64,000 bases of DNA from Oceanospirillaceae bacterium (GCA_029938085.1 JAPYOS010000004.1:215703-279702), one strand, 5' to 3'. Positions 54,922-63,940 are shown, counted from the first letter of the stretch. The notes: generated by a model not told the origin, from the letters alone. Numbers and translations: made by a program.

Positions 54922-55869
54922 TTATCGATTGCTATTACGTGCCCTTTCTTGGCGTGGAGAACAGTCATACTTTTTTTGATAACAACGCGCCAAATAAGAC
55001 GTAGAACTAAAGCCGCAGGCGGTGGCCACTTGCAGTACAGACAGGCTCGACTGACGTAGTAATTGCTGGGTTTTTTCTAGCCGTAAATGCAAATAATACT
55101 GACCGGGGCTTTGCTGTAAATGTTGTTTAAATAAACGCTCCATTTGCCGGGCCGACATATTTGACGCATCGGCAAGCTGCTGGCAAGTGAGTGGCACTTC
55201 TAGATTTTGGCGCATAATATCAATGGCCTTAATCAAACGTGGGTTGTTGATATTTAGGCGTGACTGCAATCGCATACGCTGATCTTGATGTGGTGGTCTA
55301 ATATGAGGGTGCATATACTGCTCTGCGACTAGCAGTGCCAATTCATGGCCGTGCTGGTCAGCAATGATTTGTAACATCATATCCAAACCAGCAGAACCGC
55401 CAGAACAGGTAAATAAATTGCCGTCGAATTCGTATAACTCGCCACTCATCCAAACGTCTGGAAACTGCTCTCGAAAACTGTCAACATATTCCCAATGAAT
55501 GGTGCAGGTTTTGTGGCGCAATAGCTTGGCTTTAGCCAGCAATAAGGAGCCTGTAGAGGTCGACCCAAATAGCTCAACCTGTCTCGCAGCCTGCCGCAGC
55601 CATCCAAACAACTTGTCATCGCCATAGGAAGCCACGTTAATCCCCGCTACCACCAACAACACGTCCAGTTCTTTAACCTGATCCAAACCTATAGTGGGTG
55701 CCGTAAGCATATGGTTACTCGCCCCAACAGCGTCACCGGTCCAGCTCAAAAACTCCCACTGATAGAGTTCATCGCCGGCTTGAGCGTTCGCCATACGCAA
55801 AGGTTCTAACGCTGCTGCCAAAGACAACATGGAAAACCCAGGCACTAAAAAGAAGCCAAATCGTTGCAT
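54922..55869 (-). CDS. GlxA-family AraC-type regulator
   Basis: A 315-residue regulator with an N-terminal DJ-1/PfpI-like domain (FFLVPGFSMLSLAAALEPLRMANA) lacking the classic Cys of the elbow and a C-terminal AraC double HTH (VPLTCQQLADASNMSARQMERLFKQHLQQSPGQYYLHLRLEKTQQLLRQSSLSVLQVATACGFSSTSYLARCYQKKY). SouR, GbdR and CdhR in pseudomonads share this plan and control carnitine, betaine and sarcosine use. It is divergent from a sarcosine-oxidase-like gene, which it probably activates. Confidence 0.87.
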   Translation of the reverse strand: MQRFGFFLVPGFSMLSLAAALEPLRMANAQAGDELYQWEFLSWTGDAVGASNHMLTAPTIGLDQVKELDVLLVVAGINVASYGDDKLFGWLRQAARQVELFGSTSTGSLLLAKAKLLRHKTCTIHWEYVDSFREQFPDVWMSGELYEFDGNLFTCSGGSAGLDMMLQIIADQHGHELALLVAEQYMHPHIRPPHQDQRMRLQSRLNINNPRLIKAIDIMRQNLEVPLTCQQLADASNMSARQMERLFKQHLQQSPGQYYLHLRLEKTQQLLRQSSLSVLQVATACGFSSTSYLARCYQKKYDCSPRQERARNSNR

Positions 55870-55918
55870 TTTCTAACCATTTAATTAATTACGCACAGCC
55901 TAGTGTATGCCACCGCGC

Positions 55919-55972
55919 GTCGTATTCTTGATAGATTATCGCCTATTGTCGGATTTGTCTCGTTAAAAGTCG
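55919..55972. promoter_or_regulatory. GTCG half-sites upstream of the flavoprotein gene
   Basis: GTCG occurs at 55919-55922, 55948-55951 and 55969-55972, the last two 21 bases apart (two helical turns). AraC-type activators bind such direct repeats. The match is short, so this is only suggestive. Confidence 0.25.
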
Positions 55973-56053
55973 TCTTATGTGGTTTTTATTTCAACCTGAA
56001 AGCGCATCATGGCTGTCAGTTGAATAATAAACATAACCCAAACGGAGTCCTTT

Positions 56054-57394
56054 ATGGCCTTTCCTTCTTCTTCTCCCTACGTCATCGTAGGCGCAGGTAT
56101 TCACGGTCTAAGTACTGCTTATCACCTTGCCCTTGAGCTAAAAGCTAGCGGCAAAGGTGACGGTCGCGACATTATCATCCTTGATAAGAACGGCATTGCT
56201 GCTGGCGCAACTGGTATTGCATGTGGCGTAGTTCGTAACAACTACTTCCAACCTGCCATGCGTGAATTGATGGCTCATTCTGTAGAAGTTTGGGAATCAG
56301 ACATGGAAGCCTACTCATACCACCCAGTGGGTTACATGCAGATCAGCCCTGAATCAATGCACGCTGACGTTGCAACGATCTTTGAACAGCAAAAGGCTAT
56401 TGACTATCCTTCTACGTTCATTGAAGGCGAAGCTGATTGTACTAAGTACATGAAAGGCATTTTCCACGATTGGCAAGCACAAGGCATCACTTCGGTTCTT
56501 CACGAATCTAAGGGTGGCTACGCCAACAACACCAAAGCCATGTACGGTTTGGCATCTAAAGTAGAAAACGAAAACATTCGTATTATCAGCGGCGTAACTG
56601 TTACCGGTTTCACTCGCAACGAAGGTTGTGTTACTCACGTTGAAACAGACAAAGGCAACATCGCTTGTGATTACGTAGTGATCGGCGCTGGCCCATGGGC
56701 TAAAGGCTTCTGGGAAATGCTTGACCTTCCTAAGACAGTTAGCATCAAAGGTGCAGACGACGTGGTTCACACGGACATCCCAATGTGGATCTACTGGTCA
56801 CTACAGGAAGGCACATTAGGTGTGGATCCTAAGCTTCAAGTAGACAACGAAGGCAACATGCCTCCTGTAATCCACGTTGACTCTAATGCGCCTCTTTACT
56901 CCTGTGAAGATGGCAGCTTAGTCACTGACGAAATGTGGGGCATCTACTACAAGCCTGACTTCCACTTTGGTGGCGTTCAAGGTGGTGCTGCACCATTCCC
57001 AGTTAAGCGTAACCCAGACGAAGTGGCTGTAGATCCATACGGTCCAGATTCTCCAGACTTTGTGGTTGGCCCAGAATTTGCTCACATGTGGGTCTCTGCA
57101 CTAGCTCATTGTCAGAAGCGTTTTGAAGGCACCATGGTTAAGTACAAGGATGAGCCAAGCGGTGGCATCGGTTGTTTCACGCCTGACTCATTCCCAATCT
57201 TCGACGTGTTCCACCAGAATGCTTATTTCATTGCTGACTCGAACCACGGCTACAAGATGTTGGGCGTAGGTAAATTGGTAGCCAACGAAATCGCTACTGG
57301 CCAAAGCAACCGTTTGCTTGAGCCATTCCGTTTAGGTCGCTACGAAGAAGGCAAGCTACACCCTGTGTCTAGCAGCCCGTTCCCTTGGTCATAA
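56054..57394 (+). CDS. Sarcosine-oxidase-like FAD oxidoreductase
   Basis: A 446-residue DAO-type flavoenzyme. The FAD-binding GAGIHGLSTAYHL is at residues 13-25, followed by DKNGIAAGATGIACGVVRNNYFQPAM. VIGAGPWAKGFWEMLDLP marks the second half, and DSFPIFD plus ADSNHGYKMLGVGKLVANEI the C-terminus. GDVD-like oxidases of sarcosine, dimethylglycine and N-methyl amino acids share this. It has a strong ribosome site (GGAG) and a codon bias like that of creatinase, suggesting abundant product. The divergent GlxA regulator fits betaine/sarcosine control. Confidence 0.8.
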   Translation: MAFPSSSPYVIVGAGIHGLSTAYHLALELKASGKGDGRDIIILDKNGIAAGATGIACGVVRNNYFQPAMRELMAHSVEVWESDMEAYSYHPVGYMQISPESMHADVATIFEQQKAIDYPSTFIEGEADCTKYMKGIFHDWQAQGITSVLHESKGGYANNTKAMYGLASKVENENIRIISGVTVTGFTRNEGCVTHVETDKGNIACDYVVIGAGPWAKGFWEMLDLPKTVSIKGADDVVHTDIPMWIYWSLQEGTLGVDPKLQVDNEGNMPPVIHVDSNAPLYSCEDGSLVTDEMWGIYYKPDFHFGGVQGGAAPFPVKRNPDEVAVDPYGPDSPDFVVGPEFAHMWVSALAHCQKRFEGTMVKYKDEPSGGIGCFTPDSFPIFDVFHQNAYFIADSNHGYKMLGVGKLVANEIATGQSNRLLEPFRLGRYEEGKLHPVSSSPFPWS

Positions 57395-57413
57395 GTCTTA
57401 CTCGGTAAGACTT
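57393..57413 (+). other. 3' stem-loop after the flavoprotein gene
   Basis: A perfect 9-bp stem (AAGTCTTAC with GTAAGACTT) around TCG starts within the stop codon. No T run follows; it may protect the mRNA end ahead of the terminator. Confidence 0.5.
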
Positions 57414-57426
57414 AACCAAACCAAAG

Positions 57427-57451
57427 AGCCTCGCAATAGCGGGGCTTTTTT
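57427..57451 (+). terminator. Intrinsic terminator after the flavoprotein gene
   Basis: AGCCTCGC (57427-57434) pairs with GCGGGGCT (57439-57446) around AATA, with one G-U pair, and is followed by a T6 run. Confidence 0.85.
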
Positions 57452-57535
57452 ATGCCTGCCAATTGTTTGCCCGCCAGTTTTATACTAAGGGTGCTATGCT
57501 TACCACTAAGCCATCATTCAATATAGAAACTGACA

Positions 57536-57826
57536 ATGCCAGCCAAACAGACACCACCAAAACGCCAACAAGAACGCCTTAGCCATTTGCTAGAACGCCT
57601 TTTAACCCATCGATTTTCTCACGTGCAGAGTTCTATATGGTCAGCGCTTTGGGCTCAGTTGCTCAGTGGTGTGGCCTTCGGGCTTGGTTCAGTAATAGGC
57701 GCAACCATTGTGGTCTACCTACTCGTTATGGTTTTAGGACAACTCGAATTCATTCCCATAGTAGGCAGCTGGGCCAACCAACTCATCACCGAAATCAATA
57801 GTGTTAAAACCCAGTCAAGCCAATAG
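57536..57826 (+). CDS. DUF5665-type small membrane protein
   Basis: A 96-residue protein with one longer hydrophobic region at residues 42-75 (QLLSGVAFGLGSVIGATIVVYLLVMVLGQLEFIPIVGSW). The FxxGxGxxIGATxxVY...IPxxG pattern is that of DUF5665. The start has no obvious strong ribosome site. Function unknown. It stands just upstream of an EamA carrier gene. Confidence 0.75.
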   Translation: MPAKQTPPKRQQERLSHLLERLLTHRFSHVQSSIWSALWAQLLSGVAFGLGSVIGATIVVYLLVMVLGQLEFIPIVGSWANQLITEINSVKTQSSQ

Positions 57827-57925
57827 ACCTTTGAATAATCAGTTACCGCCACTAGGCACGCCTTAGCTAGTTACCCATACTTCTATGGGGCATAATGGCG
57901 CTTGAATTTAGCCACGGACACACGC

Positions 57926-58795
57926 ATGCAACACATTGATTGGTTAGCAAAACCTGCCCTTGGGGCAACCTTTGTAGCCGCGATTTGGGGCTTTAACATT
58001 GTGGGCATGAAAATCGCCCTCTCCGACATGGACCCCCTACTGTTCACGGCCGCTCGGTTCTTGTTACTGGCCCTAGTGTTATTACCCTTTGTAAAAATTT
58101 CTCGCCAGCAAATCCGTCCTTTATTACCCATTGCCTTAGTCATGGGCTTGGGCCACTTTTACTTGTTAGCCGTAGGCATTTCCATCATTCCCGGTGTCAT
58201 CGCTAGTGTGTGCTTCTTGCTCGGTGCACCCTTCTCAGCCTTACTGAGCCACCTATTCCTTAACGAACGCCTTACGTTCTTACAAAGCGCGGCGATCATT
58301 ACCGCCACCTTAGGGGCCATGTTACCTACCTTACTGATGGGCCAAAGTGAATTGCAGTGGGGTATATTAATCGTGGTTTTGAGCACCTTTATGTGGGCCG
58401 TGGGCAATATACAAATACGCAAACTTAAAGAACTGCCTGTATTGTCCATACAATTTTGGATCGCTATTATTACCGCGCCCTTGTGCTTGATTGCCTTTTT
58501 ATTGCAACCCGACGCCGCACCTATGCTGCCGCAATTCACCACCAAAACCTTATTATCCTTAACCTACGTGGTGTTCTGTTCTTCACTGCTGTCTTACAGC
58601 CTTTGGTATGGACTCATTCACCGACACGGCATGAGCCGGTTAGCAGGTTTTGTATTGTTACAGCCAGTATTCACGCTTACCTTCGGTTACCTGTTATTAG
58701 GTGAAAGCTTAACTTTATGGCAATTAGTGGGGAGCTCCATCACCCTCACCGGTATATACATTTATAACCGACAGAACCAAAGGGCGGCACAGTAA
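57926..58795 (+). CDS. EamA-family DMT transporter
   Basis: 289 residues with ten helices in two repeats (ATFVAAIWGFNIVGMKIALSDMDPLLFTAARFLLLALVLLPF and LTYVVFCSSLLSYSLWYGLIHRH). Start ATG 57926; a TTG at 57902 also fits the frame. The pattern resembles the O-acetylserine/cysteine exporter EamA (IWGxNxVxxK, ARFLLLAxVLLPF), and amino-acid efflux is possible. It is the third EamA carrier in the window. Confidence 0.85.
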   Translation: MQHIDWLAKPALGATFVAAIWGFNIVGMKIALSDMDPLLFTAARFLLLALVLLPFVKISRQQIRPLLPIALVMGLGHFYLLAVGISIIPGVIASVCFLLGAPFSALLSHLFLNERLTFLQSAAIITATLGAMLPTLLMGQSELQWGILIVVLSTFMWAVGNIQIRKLKELPVLSIQFWIAIITAPLCLIAFLLQPDAAPMLPQFTTKTLLSLTYVVFCSSLLSYSLWYGLIHRHGMSRLAGFVLLQPVFTLTFGYLLLGESLTLWQLVGSSITLTGIYIYNRQNQRAAQ

Positions 58796-58857
58796 TAGCC
58801 TGTGCACAAGCGGTTATCAAAAGGTTATAATTGACCCATAACGGCGGAGCAACCTAT

Positions 58858-59541
58858 ATGATCGATCTTTATTATTGGCCTACACCCAACGGCAAAAAAA
58901 TCTCTATTATGCTTGAAGAACTCGGCGTGGATTACCAAGTTAAGTGGGTGGATATTGGCAAAGGTGATCAATTTAAGCCTGAGTTTTTAGCCATTGCCCC
59001 TAATAACCGTATGCCTGCAATAGTTGACCACGATCCAGCTGATGGGGGTACGCCGGTTAGCCTGTTTGAGTCGGGTGCTATATTGCTTTATTTGGCGCAA
59101 AAATATGGCCAATTTTACGCTGATGACCTGCGCCAACAGCAGGATATCAACCAATGGTTGTTCTGGCAGATGGGTGGCCTTGGGCCTATGGCAGGCCAGT
59201 CTCATCATTTTCGCCAATATGCCCCAGAACAAGTGCCCTACGCAATTAAGCGCTATACCGACGAATGCAACCGCCTCTATGGCGTATTAAACCACCAACT
59301 GGTGGACCGGGAATTCATTGCTGGAGATTATAGTATTGCAGATATGGCCTGTTGGCCTTGGGCGCTCTCGCATGAGCGCCAAGGGCAGGATATAGATCAA
59401 TTTCCCCACCTTAAACGTTGGTTAGAGGCCATACACGCTCGGCCCGCCGCTGCTAGGGGAGAGGCGTTAGGTGCAGAGCGCAGAAAGAGCATTACCGATG
59501 AAGACTCCCGCAAGGTGTTGTTTAATCAGACTGCGCGCTAA
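58858..59541 (+). CDS. yfcG: GSH-dependent disulfide-bond oxidoreductase YfcG-like
   Basis: A 227-residue nu-class glutathione transferase fold. It matches YfcG over its length: MIDLYYWPTPNGKKISIMLEELG, VDIGKGDQFKPEFLAIAPNNRMPAIVDHDPADGG, SLFESGAILLYLA, NQWLFWQMGGLGPMAGQSHHF, and YSIADMACWPW. Known YfcG reduces disulfides with glutathione. Start ATG 58858 with GGAG ten bases upstream; the upstream extension is not needed. The last 20 residues, rich in charge, are longer than in E. coli. Confidence 0.9.
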   Translation: MIDLYYWPTPNGKKISIMLEELGVDYQVKWVDIGKGDQFKPEFLAIAPNNRMPAIVDHDPADGGTPVSLFESGAILLYLAQKYGQFYADDLRQQQDINQWLFWQMGGLGPMAGQSHHFRQYAPEQVPYAIKRYTDECNRLYGVLNHQLVDREFIAGDYSIADMACWPWALSHERQGQDIDQFPHLKRWLEAIHARPAAARGEALGAERRKSITDEDSRKVLFNQTAR

Positions 59542-59580
59542 ACGCTAGCGTGCTGTCATTTCGAGCCCAACTGACAACTC

Positions 59581-60060
59581 TTAGCTTATTGCACCCTCTA
59601 AACGCAGTAGGAACGCCTTAGTTTCAACCCCACCTCCAAACCCCGTAAGGCTGCCATTGGCACCCACAACGCGGTGGCATGGAATAATTAATGGAATCGG
59701 ATTGCGACCATTGGCAGCACCCACAGCGCGCATCGCTTTAGGCCGATCAATAGCCTGAGCGATGTCTTTATAGCTACGCATTTGGCCATAAGGAATGTTT
59801 TGTAACGCGCCTAACACCTGCATTTGAAACGCCGTGCCTTGAGGCGCTAAAGCTAAATCGAACTGTTTAAGCTGACCTGCAAAATAGTCATCAATCTGAT
59901 GACGTGCCTGTTTAAATGCGGCTCGGTGTAAATACCAATCATAGGCTGGCTGCATGGCCATTTTGCCCGTTGGAAAACTTAAATAATGCAATACCTCACC
60001 GTCACCTGCTAGTAATAACTGGCCTACCGGAGAGTCCATATAAGTGTATTCAAGTTGCAC
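59581..60060 (-). CDS. ogt: Methylated-DNA-protein-cysteine methyltransferase
   Basis: A 159-residue suicide enzyme repairing O6-methylguanine. The active-site PCHRVVG follows NGRNPIPLIIPCHR, and FQMQVLGALQNIPYGQMRSYKDIAQAI is the DNA-binding helix block. Several in-frame starts exist; I choose GTG 60060, preceded by AAGGGGA at normal distance and giving the usual N-terminus YTYMDSPVGQLLLAG. The next upstream ATG, 60084, overlaps the alkA stop. Forms a two-gene alkylation-repair unit with alkA. Confidence 0.87.
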   Translation of the reverse strand: MQLEYTYMDSPVGQLLLAGDGEVLHYLSFPTGKMAMQPAYDWYLHRAAFKQARHQIDDYFAGQLKQFDLALAPQGTAFQMQVLGALQNIPYGQMRSYKDIAQAIDRPKAMRAVGAANGRNPIPLIIPCHRVVGANGSLTGFGGGVETKAFLLRLEGAIS

Positions 60061-60073
60061 GTGTGTCCCCTTT

Positions 60074-61075
60074 TTATTTTTCATTGGCCAGCTGCCACAA
60101 ATGCAGTGTGGCATAAGCTCGCCATGGCCGCCATACCTCAGACCTAACACCTAACTGCTTAGCCGTTAGGCGCTCGCCCGGCACTAACATCTTTTGCAAT
60201 ACCAAGTCTTGCATCGGCATGATGTCTGGCTCATGCATGGCCCTTAATGCCACATAAGACGCCGTCCACGGCCCTATACCCTTAATATTTTGCAGTTCAT
60301 GCATTAGCTCAGTCGAACTCATAATATCAAAATCAATGGTACCCGAGGCATGAGCCTGACATAGATTCAAAATAGCTTGAGCGCGGGCTCTGGGCATCGC
60401 CAAATGCTCTAACTCAAGCTCGGCAGCAAGCTTTTGAGAACTCGGAAACGCGTGACTAATACCAGCGCCAAGATCACATTCAACACCATAACGCGCTACC
60501 AACCGACCAACAATGGTAATGGCTCCTGCAACGGATATTTGTTGCCCAACAATGGCTCTAATACAGGTTTCAAACCCATCCCAACAGCCTACGATGCGTA
60601 ACCCCGGGTGTTTAACTAGGCTCTGCTTTAAGCGTGGTTCTTGACCCAACACATGACTAATTTCGATAGGATCTGCATACAGATCAAACATGTTACGTAA
60701 TTTTTCTGTGAGAGATAACAATTCACTCTCAGGCGCATGGCTTACACTACAAATCAGCTGATGGTTGATTTTGTCTTGCCGCACACGTAACAAACCATAT
60801 TGCTCACCTAAGCGAATACTACGACGGTATTCTCCATCCTCAATCACTTCGACGCCGGGAATCATGCGCGTGGCCAAGAACGCCAGCAACGCATGCCAAT
60901 CGTAGGGCGAGCGACCGTAACTGGCAAGCATATGAGCGTTAAAACGTCGCTGACTGCTGTAGCCACTCAAACGACTCACCTGGGTCATTGGCAATTGCGT
61001 GTCATCCAGCAGGCGTTTGGCCTGATGCAGACGTATGGACTGTCGCACCGCCATTGGGTTGGAAAAGTTGGCCAT
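60074..61075 (-). CDS. alkA: DNA-3-methyladenine glycosylase AlkA with partial AraC module
   Basis: 333 residues. Residues 1-55 (RQSIRLHQAKRLLDDTQLPMTQVSRLSGYSSQRRFNAHMLASYGRSP) form the second half of an AraC-type HTH. AlkA-N follows, then the HhH-GPD glycosylase fold with GQQISVAGAITIVGRLV, LQNIKGIGPWTASYVALRAM and the catalytic Asp in DIMPMQDLVLQ. Full Ada-AlkA fusions carry a Cys4 zinc domain and complete AraC domain in front; here both the zinc part and the first HTH are missing. It removes alkylated purines. The GntR-type gene ends 15 bases upstream. Confidence 0.87.
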   Translation of the reverse strand: MANFSNPMAVRQSIRLHQAKRLLDDTQLPMTQVSRLSGYSSQRRFNAHMLASYGRSPYDWHALLAFLATRMIPGVEVIEDGEYRRSIRLGEQYGLLRVRQDKINHQLICSVSHAPESELLSLTEKLRNMFDLYADPIEISHVLGQEPRLKQSLVKHPGLRIVGCWDGFETCIRAIVGQQISVAGAITIVGRLVARYGVECDLGAGISHAFPSSQKLAAELELEHLAMPRARAQAILNLCQAHASGTIDFDIMSSTELMHELQNIKGIGPWTASYVALRAMHEPDIMPMQDLVLQKMLVPGERLTAKQLGVRSEVWRPWRAYATLHLWQLANEK

Positions 61076-61090
61076 TTTCGGACCTTGTTA

Positions 61091-61729
61091 CTACTTGGCG
61101 TTGAGCGCCAAATCCGCTTCAATGTGGTGCAAATGTTGAGCCATCAGCGTCAAGGCGGTCGCCTCATCTTTAGCCACAATGGCAGCCACTAAATCTCGAT
61201 GTTCATGGGGCGGACAATTGGCGAAACTCTGCTGACCATACATGCCGGTAATGAGGCTAGATTCGGTAATCAACGTCTGCATAAAATCCGCCAACAGTGC
61301 ATTGCTTTGCATGCTAGCCAATAACAGGTGAAATTCGCCCGATAAGCGAATCAAGTCATGGCGTTGATTGTCCAGGTAAGCTTGTTGTTCGACCTGAAGA
61401 TGCGCCTCCAGGGCGATGATGTGAGCCTGGGTACGCTGCCCAATAAGCGCCGTTATGATGACCGGCTCAATAGCTCTGCGGGCGGCAAATAAATGCTTGG
61501 CTTGTTGTAAGGTAGGTTTGCGGATACGAGCACCCTTGTTAGCGGTCAGTTCTACCACATGGCGATTGGCCAAGGTTAACAAAGCACGTCGGGCATACAT
61601 TCTGCTGGTACTGAAGGTGTCGCACAGGCGCTTCTCACTTAATCGAGTACCGGGTGCGAGACGCTGCTCCATCACATCATTAATAATAGATTGGGCGATT
61701 TCTTCGTCAATGGCGAGGTTCATCCGCAT
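61091..61729 (-). CDS. GntR/FCD-family regulator
   Basis: 213 residues. The winged HTH is INDVMEQRLAPGTRLSEKRLCDTFSTSRMYARRALLTLANRHVVELTANKGARI, where the usual SRTPVREAL is SRMYARRAL. The FCD ligand domain keeps FHLLLA and the metal-His pattern near HEHRDLVAAI and AQHLHHIE. I start at ATG 61729, though 61723 is possible. It lies between the NCS2 permease and alkA on the same strand and may regulate the permease. Confidence 0.82.
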   Translation of the reverse strand: MRMNLAIDEEIAQSIINDVMEQRLAPGTRLSEKRLCDTFSTSRMYARRALLTLANRHVVELTANKGARIRKPTLQQAKHLFAARRAIEPVIITALIGQRTQAHIIALEAHLQVEQQAYLDNQRHDLIRLSGEFHLLLASMQSNALLADFMQTLITESSLITGMYGQQSFANCPPHEHRDLVAAIVAKDEATALTLMAQHLHHIEADLALNAK

Positions 61730-61782
61730 ATTCACAATTCCCTTTACGTTTAACCAGTTGCTCAAACAGTGCTGAAAACACA

Positions 61783-61826
61783 AAAGGGGTAACTATGCTA
61801 CCCCTTTAAAGGCGACCAATGGTCGC
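61783..61826 (-). terminator. Tandem-hairpin terminator after the NCS2 permease
   Basis: A perfect 9-bp stem AAAGGGGTA with TACCCCTTT (61783-61791 / 61799-61807) is followed on the plus strand by a second hairpin AAAGGCGACC with GGTCGCTTT. Read on the minus strand, this ends in T-rich sequence just after the permease stop at 61839. Confidence 0.65.
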
Positions 61827-61838
61827 TTTAATAGTCCT

Positions 61839-63227
61839 TTAGTCTTCCTGAGATTCGCCCATAATGGCACTCAAAAGAATCACCGTTAGGCCACCCGTGG
61901 TAATGGCAGAACTAAAGATGCTTTGCACCAATTTACCTGCCTGACCGCCAATGTTGCTACTTAACGTAGACACAATTTCTGGCACTAATAACACACCAAG
62001 ACCCATGCCAAAAGACACAGCGAGAATCAACATATTGCGTCGATTCATGTTTACGGTAGAGAGTATCTTAATACCGGCAATAGCCACTGTACTAAACATA
62101 ATGATGGTAGCACCACCCAGCACAGAGTTAGGCATCGCACGCAACAAAGAACCAATGTGTGGGAACAGACCCATAACCACTAAGATAATACCAACCCAAA
62201 CACCCACATGACGACTAGCAATACCCGTTAATTGGATCACACCGTTGTTTTGGCTAAAGGTTGTGTTAGGGAATGTGTTAAACACTGCAGCAATTGCTGA
62301 GTTTACACCGTCGCCCAAGACACCGTTCTTAATGCGATTAATGTAGCCATCGCCCTTTAATTCTTGCTTAGAGATCATGCAGTTAGCTGTGATGTCACCG
62401 GAAGACTCAATGGCTGTAATGACATAAATCAACGCCACTGGAATGAAAGCAATAAAGTCAAAATCAAAACCATACTTAAATGGTATTGGAATACTGATTG
62501 CACTTTCTACTGCAAATACCGCACCTGTGTTGACCTTACCCATCATCAAAGCCACCACAAAACCGATCACTAAACCAATTACAATGGAGGACAAACGCAG
62601 CCACTGATTGCTAGAGCGGTTTAGTATGATAATAGAAATCATTACCAAGAAGCCGAGGAACAAATTAGACATCGAACCCCAAAATTCAGGTTTATTGTCC
62701 ATCAACCACTTACCACCAGCTAGGTCGATCATGCCCACTTTAACCAGGCTCACACCGATGATAGTAATGACCGTACCTGTAACGAGAGGCGTAATCACCT
62801 TCCGTAACTGAGGTAACACTTGGCTTAAACCAATTTCGATAAAGGCACCTAAGAAACACACACCCATAATCATGGCTAAAATTTCATCAGGGCCACCGCC
62901 TTGAGCTTTGGCAATAAAGCCTGCAGCTAGTACCGAGCTTAAGAACGCAAAGCTGGTACCTTGCACACAAATCATACCAGCACCAATGTTCATTGGTTTT
63001 TTGGCCTGAATAATCGTACCTACACCAGACACCATAAGCGCCATACTAATAAGGTAAGGAATTTCTGAACCTAGCCCTAAAACACCGCCAATAATTAGTG
63101 TTGGGGTAATAATACCCACAAAGCTGGCTAATACATGCTGTAATGCTGCGAAGAATTTTTCACCCATCGGTGGATTGTCATCTAATTCATAGATTAATTC
63201 TGAATCTTGAGAATCTGTTGCGCTCAT
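61839..63227 (-). CDS. NCS2 uracil/xanthine-type permease
   Basis: A 462-residue, about fourteen-helix proton or sodium symporter of the nucleobase-cation symporter-2 family. AALQHVLASFVGIITPTLIIGG, the conserved QGTSFAFL loop, GVCFLGAFIEIGLSQVLPQLRKVITPLVTGTVITIIGVSLV and NTFPNTTFSQNNGVIQLTGIASRHVG are diagnostic. The last loop is the family signature with the Q/N pair. Substrate may be xanthine or urate, which would fit the 8-oxoguanine deaminase in this window. Followed by a strong terminator and a GntR gene. Confidence 0.9.
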   Translation of the reverse strand: MSATDSQDSELIYELDDNPPMGEKFFAALQHVLASFVGIITPTLIIGGVLGLGSEIPYLISMALMVSGVGTIIQAKKPMNIGAGMICVQGTSFAFLSSVLAAGFIAKAQGGGPDEILAMIMGVCFLGAFIEIGLSQVLPQLRKVITPLVTGTVITIIGVSLVKVGMIDLAGGKWLMDNKPEFWGSMSNLFLGFLVMISIIILNRSSNQWLRLSSIVIGLVIGFVVALMMGKVNTGAVFAVESAISIPIPFKYGFDFDFIAFIPVALIYVITAIESSGDITANCMISKQELKGDGYINRIKNGVLGDGVNSAIAAVFNTFPNTTFSQNNGVIQLTGIASRHVGVWVGIILVVMGLFPHIGSLLRAMPNSVLGGATIIMFSTVAIAGIKILSTVNMNRRNMLILAVSFGMGLGVLLVPEIVSTLSSNIGGQAGKLVQSIFSSAITTGGLTVILLSAIMGESQED

Positions 63228-63436
63228 GAGAACACTCCTAGTTAATTATTATAGTTGTACAACAAGGCAATCCAGCGTAATTAGCCAGATTGTTAACAAT
63301 ATATTCTCACCTTTTAATACTAAAGTATAGCTAGGGTTCCCAACCCCTGCACAGGGGCGTACGCAGGGATCAAGCTACAAGTGGGGCACAACAACTGACG
63401 GCGTTAAGGTACCAGGCCATTGTCACATCGTTGTGA

Positions 63437-63925
63437 TTATGAGAAGTCGTCTTCTAAGGCAATATCACCTTCACAGATCCCTAACTCAACGGCCTTGTCA
63501 CGAGCTTTAGCATTCGCTGCTGCAGTGATAGACTGAGATTCAGTTTGGTATTTCATTACGATATCAAACACGGGACTTGTTAACTCTTCAATCAATGCTA
63601 ACTCAGCTGCGTCAGTAGTGTAGTAATACCCTAGGGAAGGAATCGCATCGACTACTGCCTGTGCTGAAGCATCAATATCATATTGGTTAAGTGTGATACC
63701 TAAGGTAGCAGCAAGCTTAAATGCGGTAGCTCGGTTGTTAGGGTTCATCAACACCCTGATTGCAAGCGCCTTATACTCAGCATTTTGCGCAGCATTGATC
63801 TCCGCCATTTCTACACTGGTATCAGCGTTGTCGAAGATAAAGTCTTCACAAACCAACTCGTTGTGAGTCGTAGCGAAAGCGTTGAAAGACAAGGTTAGTG
63901 CGATTACAGGGATAAGCGTTTTCAA
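63437..63925 (-). CDS. Secreted protein of unknown function
   Basis: A 162-residue protein with a signal peptide (MKTLIPVIALTLSFNAFA, cut after A18) and a single domain rich in Ala, Glu and Asp, with two Cys (CEDF near 26, CEGD near 153) that may pair. The start is TTG 63925, with AAGGA at good distance, because no ATG gives the leader. No family is recognised. A pentanucleotide tandem repeat starts 15 bases upstream of the start codon. Confidence 0.65.
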   Translation of the reverse strand: MKTLIPVIALTLSFNAFATTHNELVCEDFIFDNADTSVEMAEINAAQNAEYKALAIRVLMNPNNRATAFKLAATLGITLNQYDIDASAQAVVDAIPSLGYYYTTDAAELALIEELTSPVFDIVMKYQTESQSITAAANAKARDKAVELGICEGDIALEDDFS

Positions 63926-63940
63926 AGTAGTATTCCTTGT

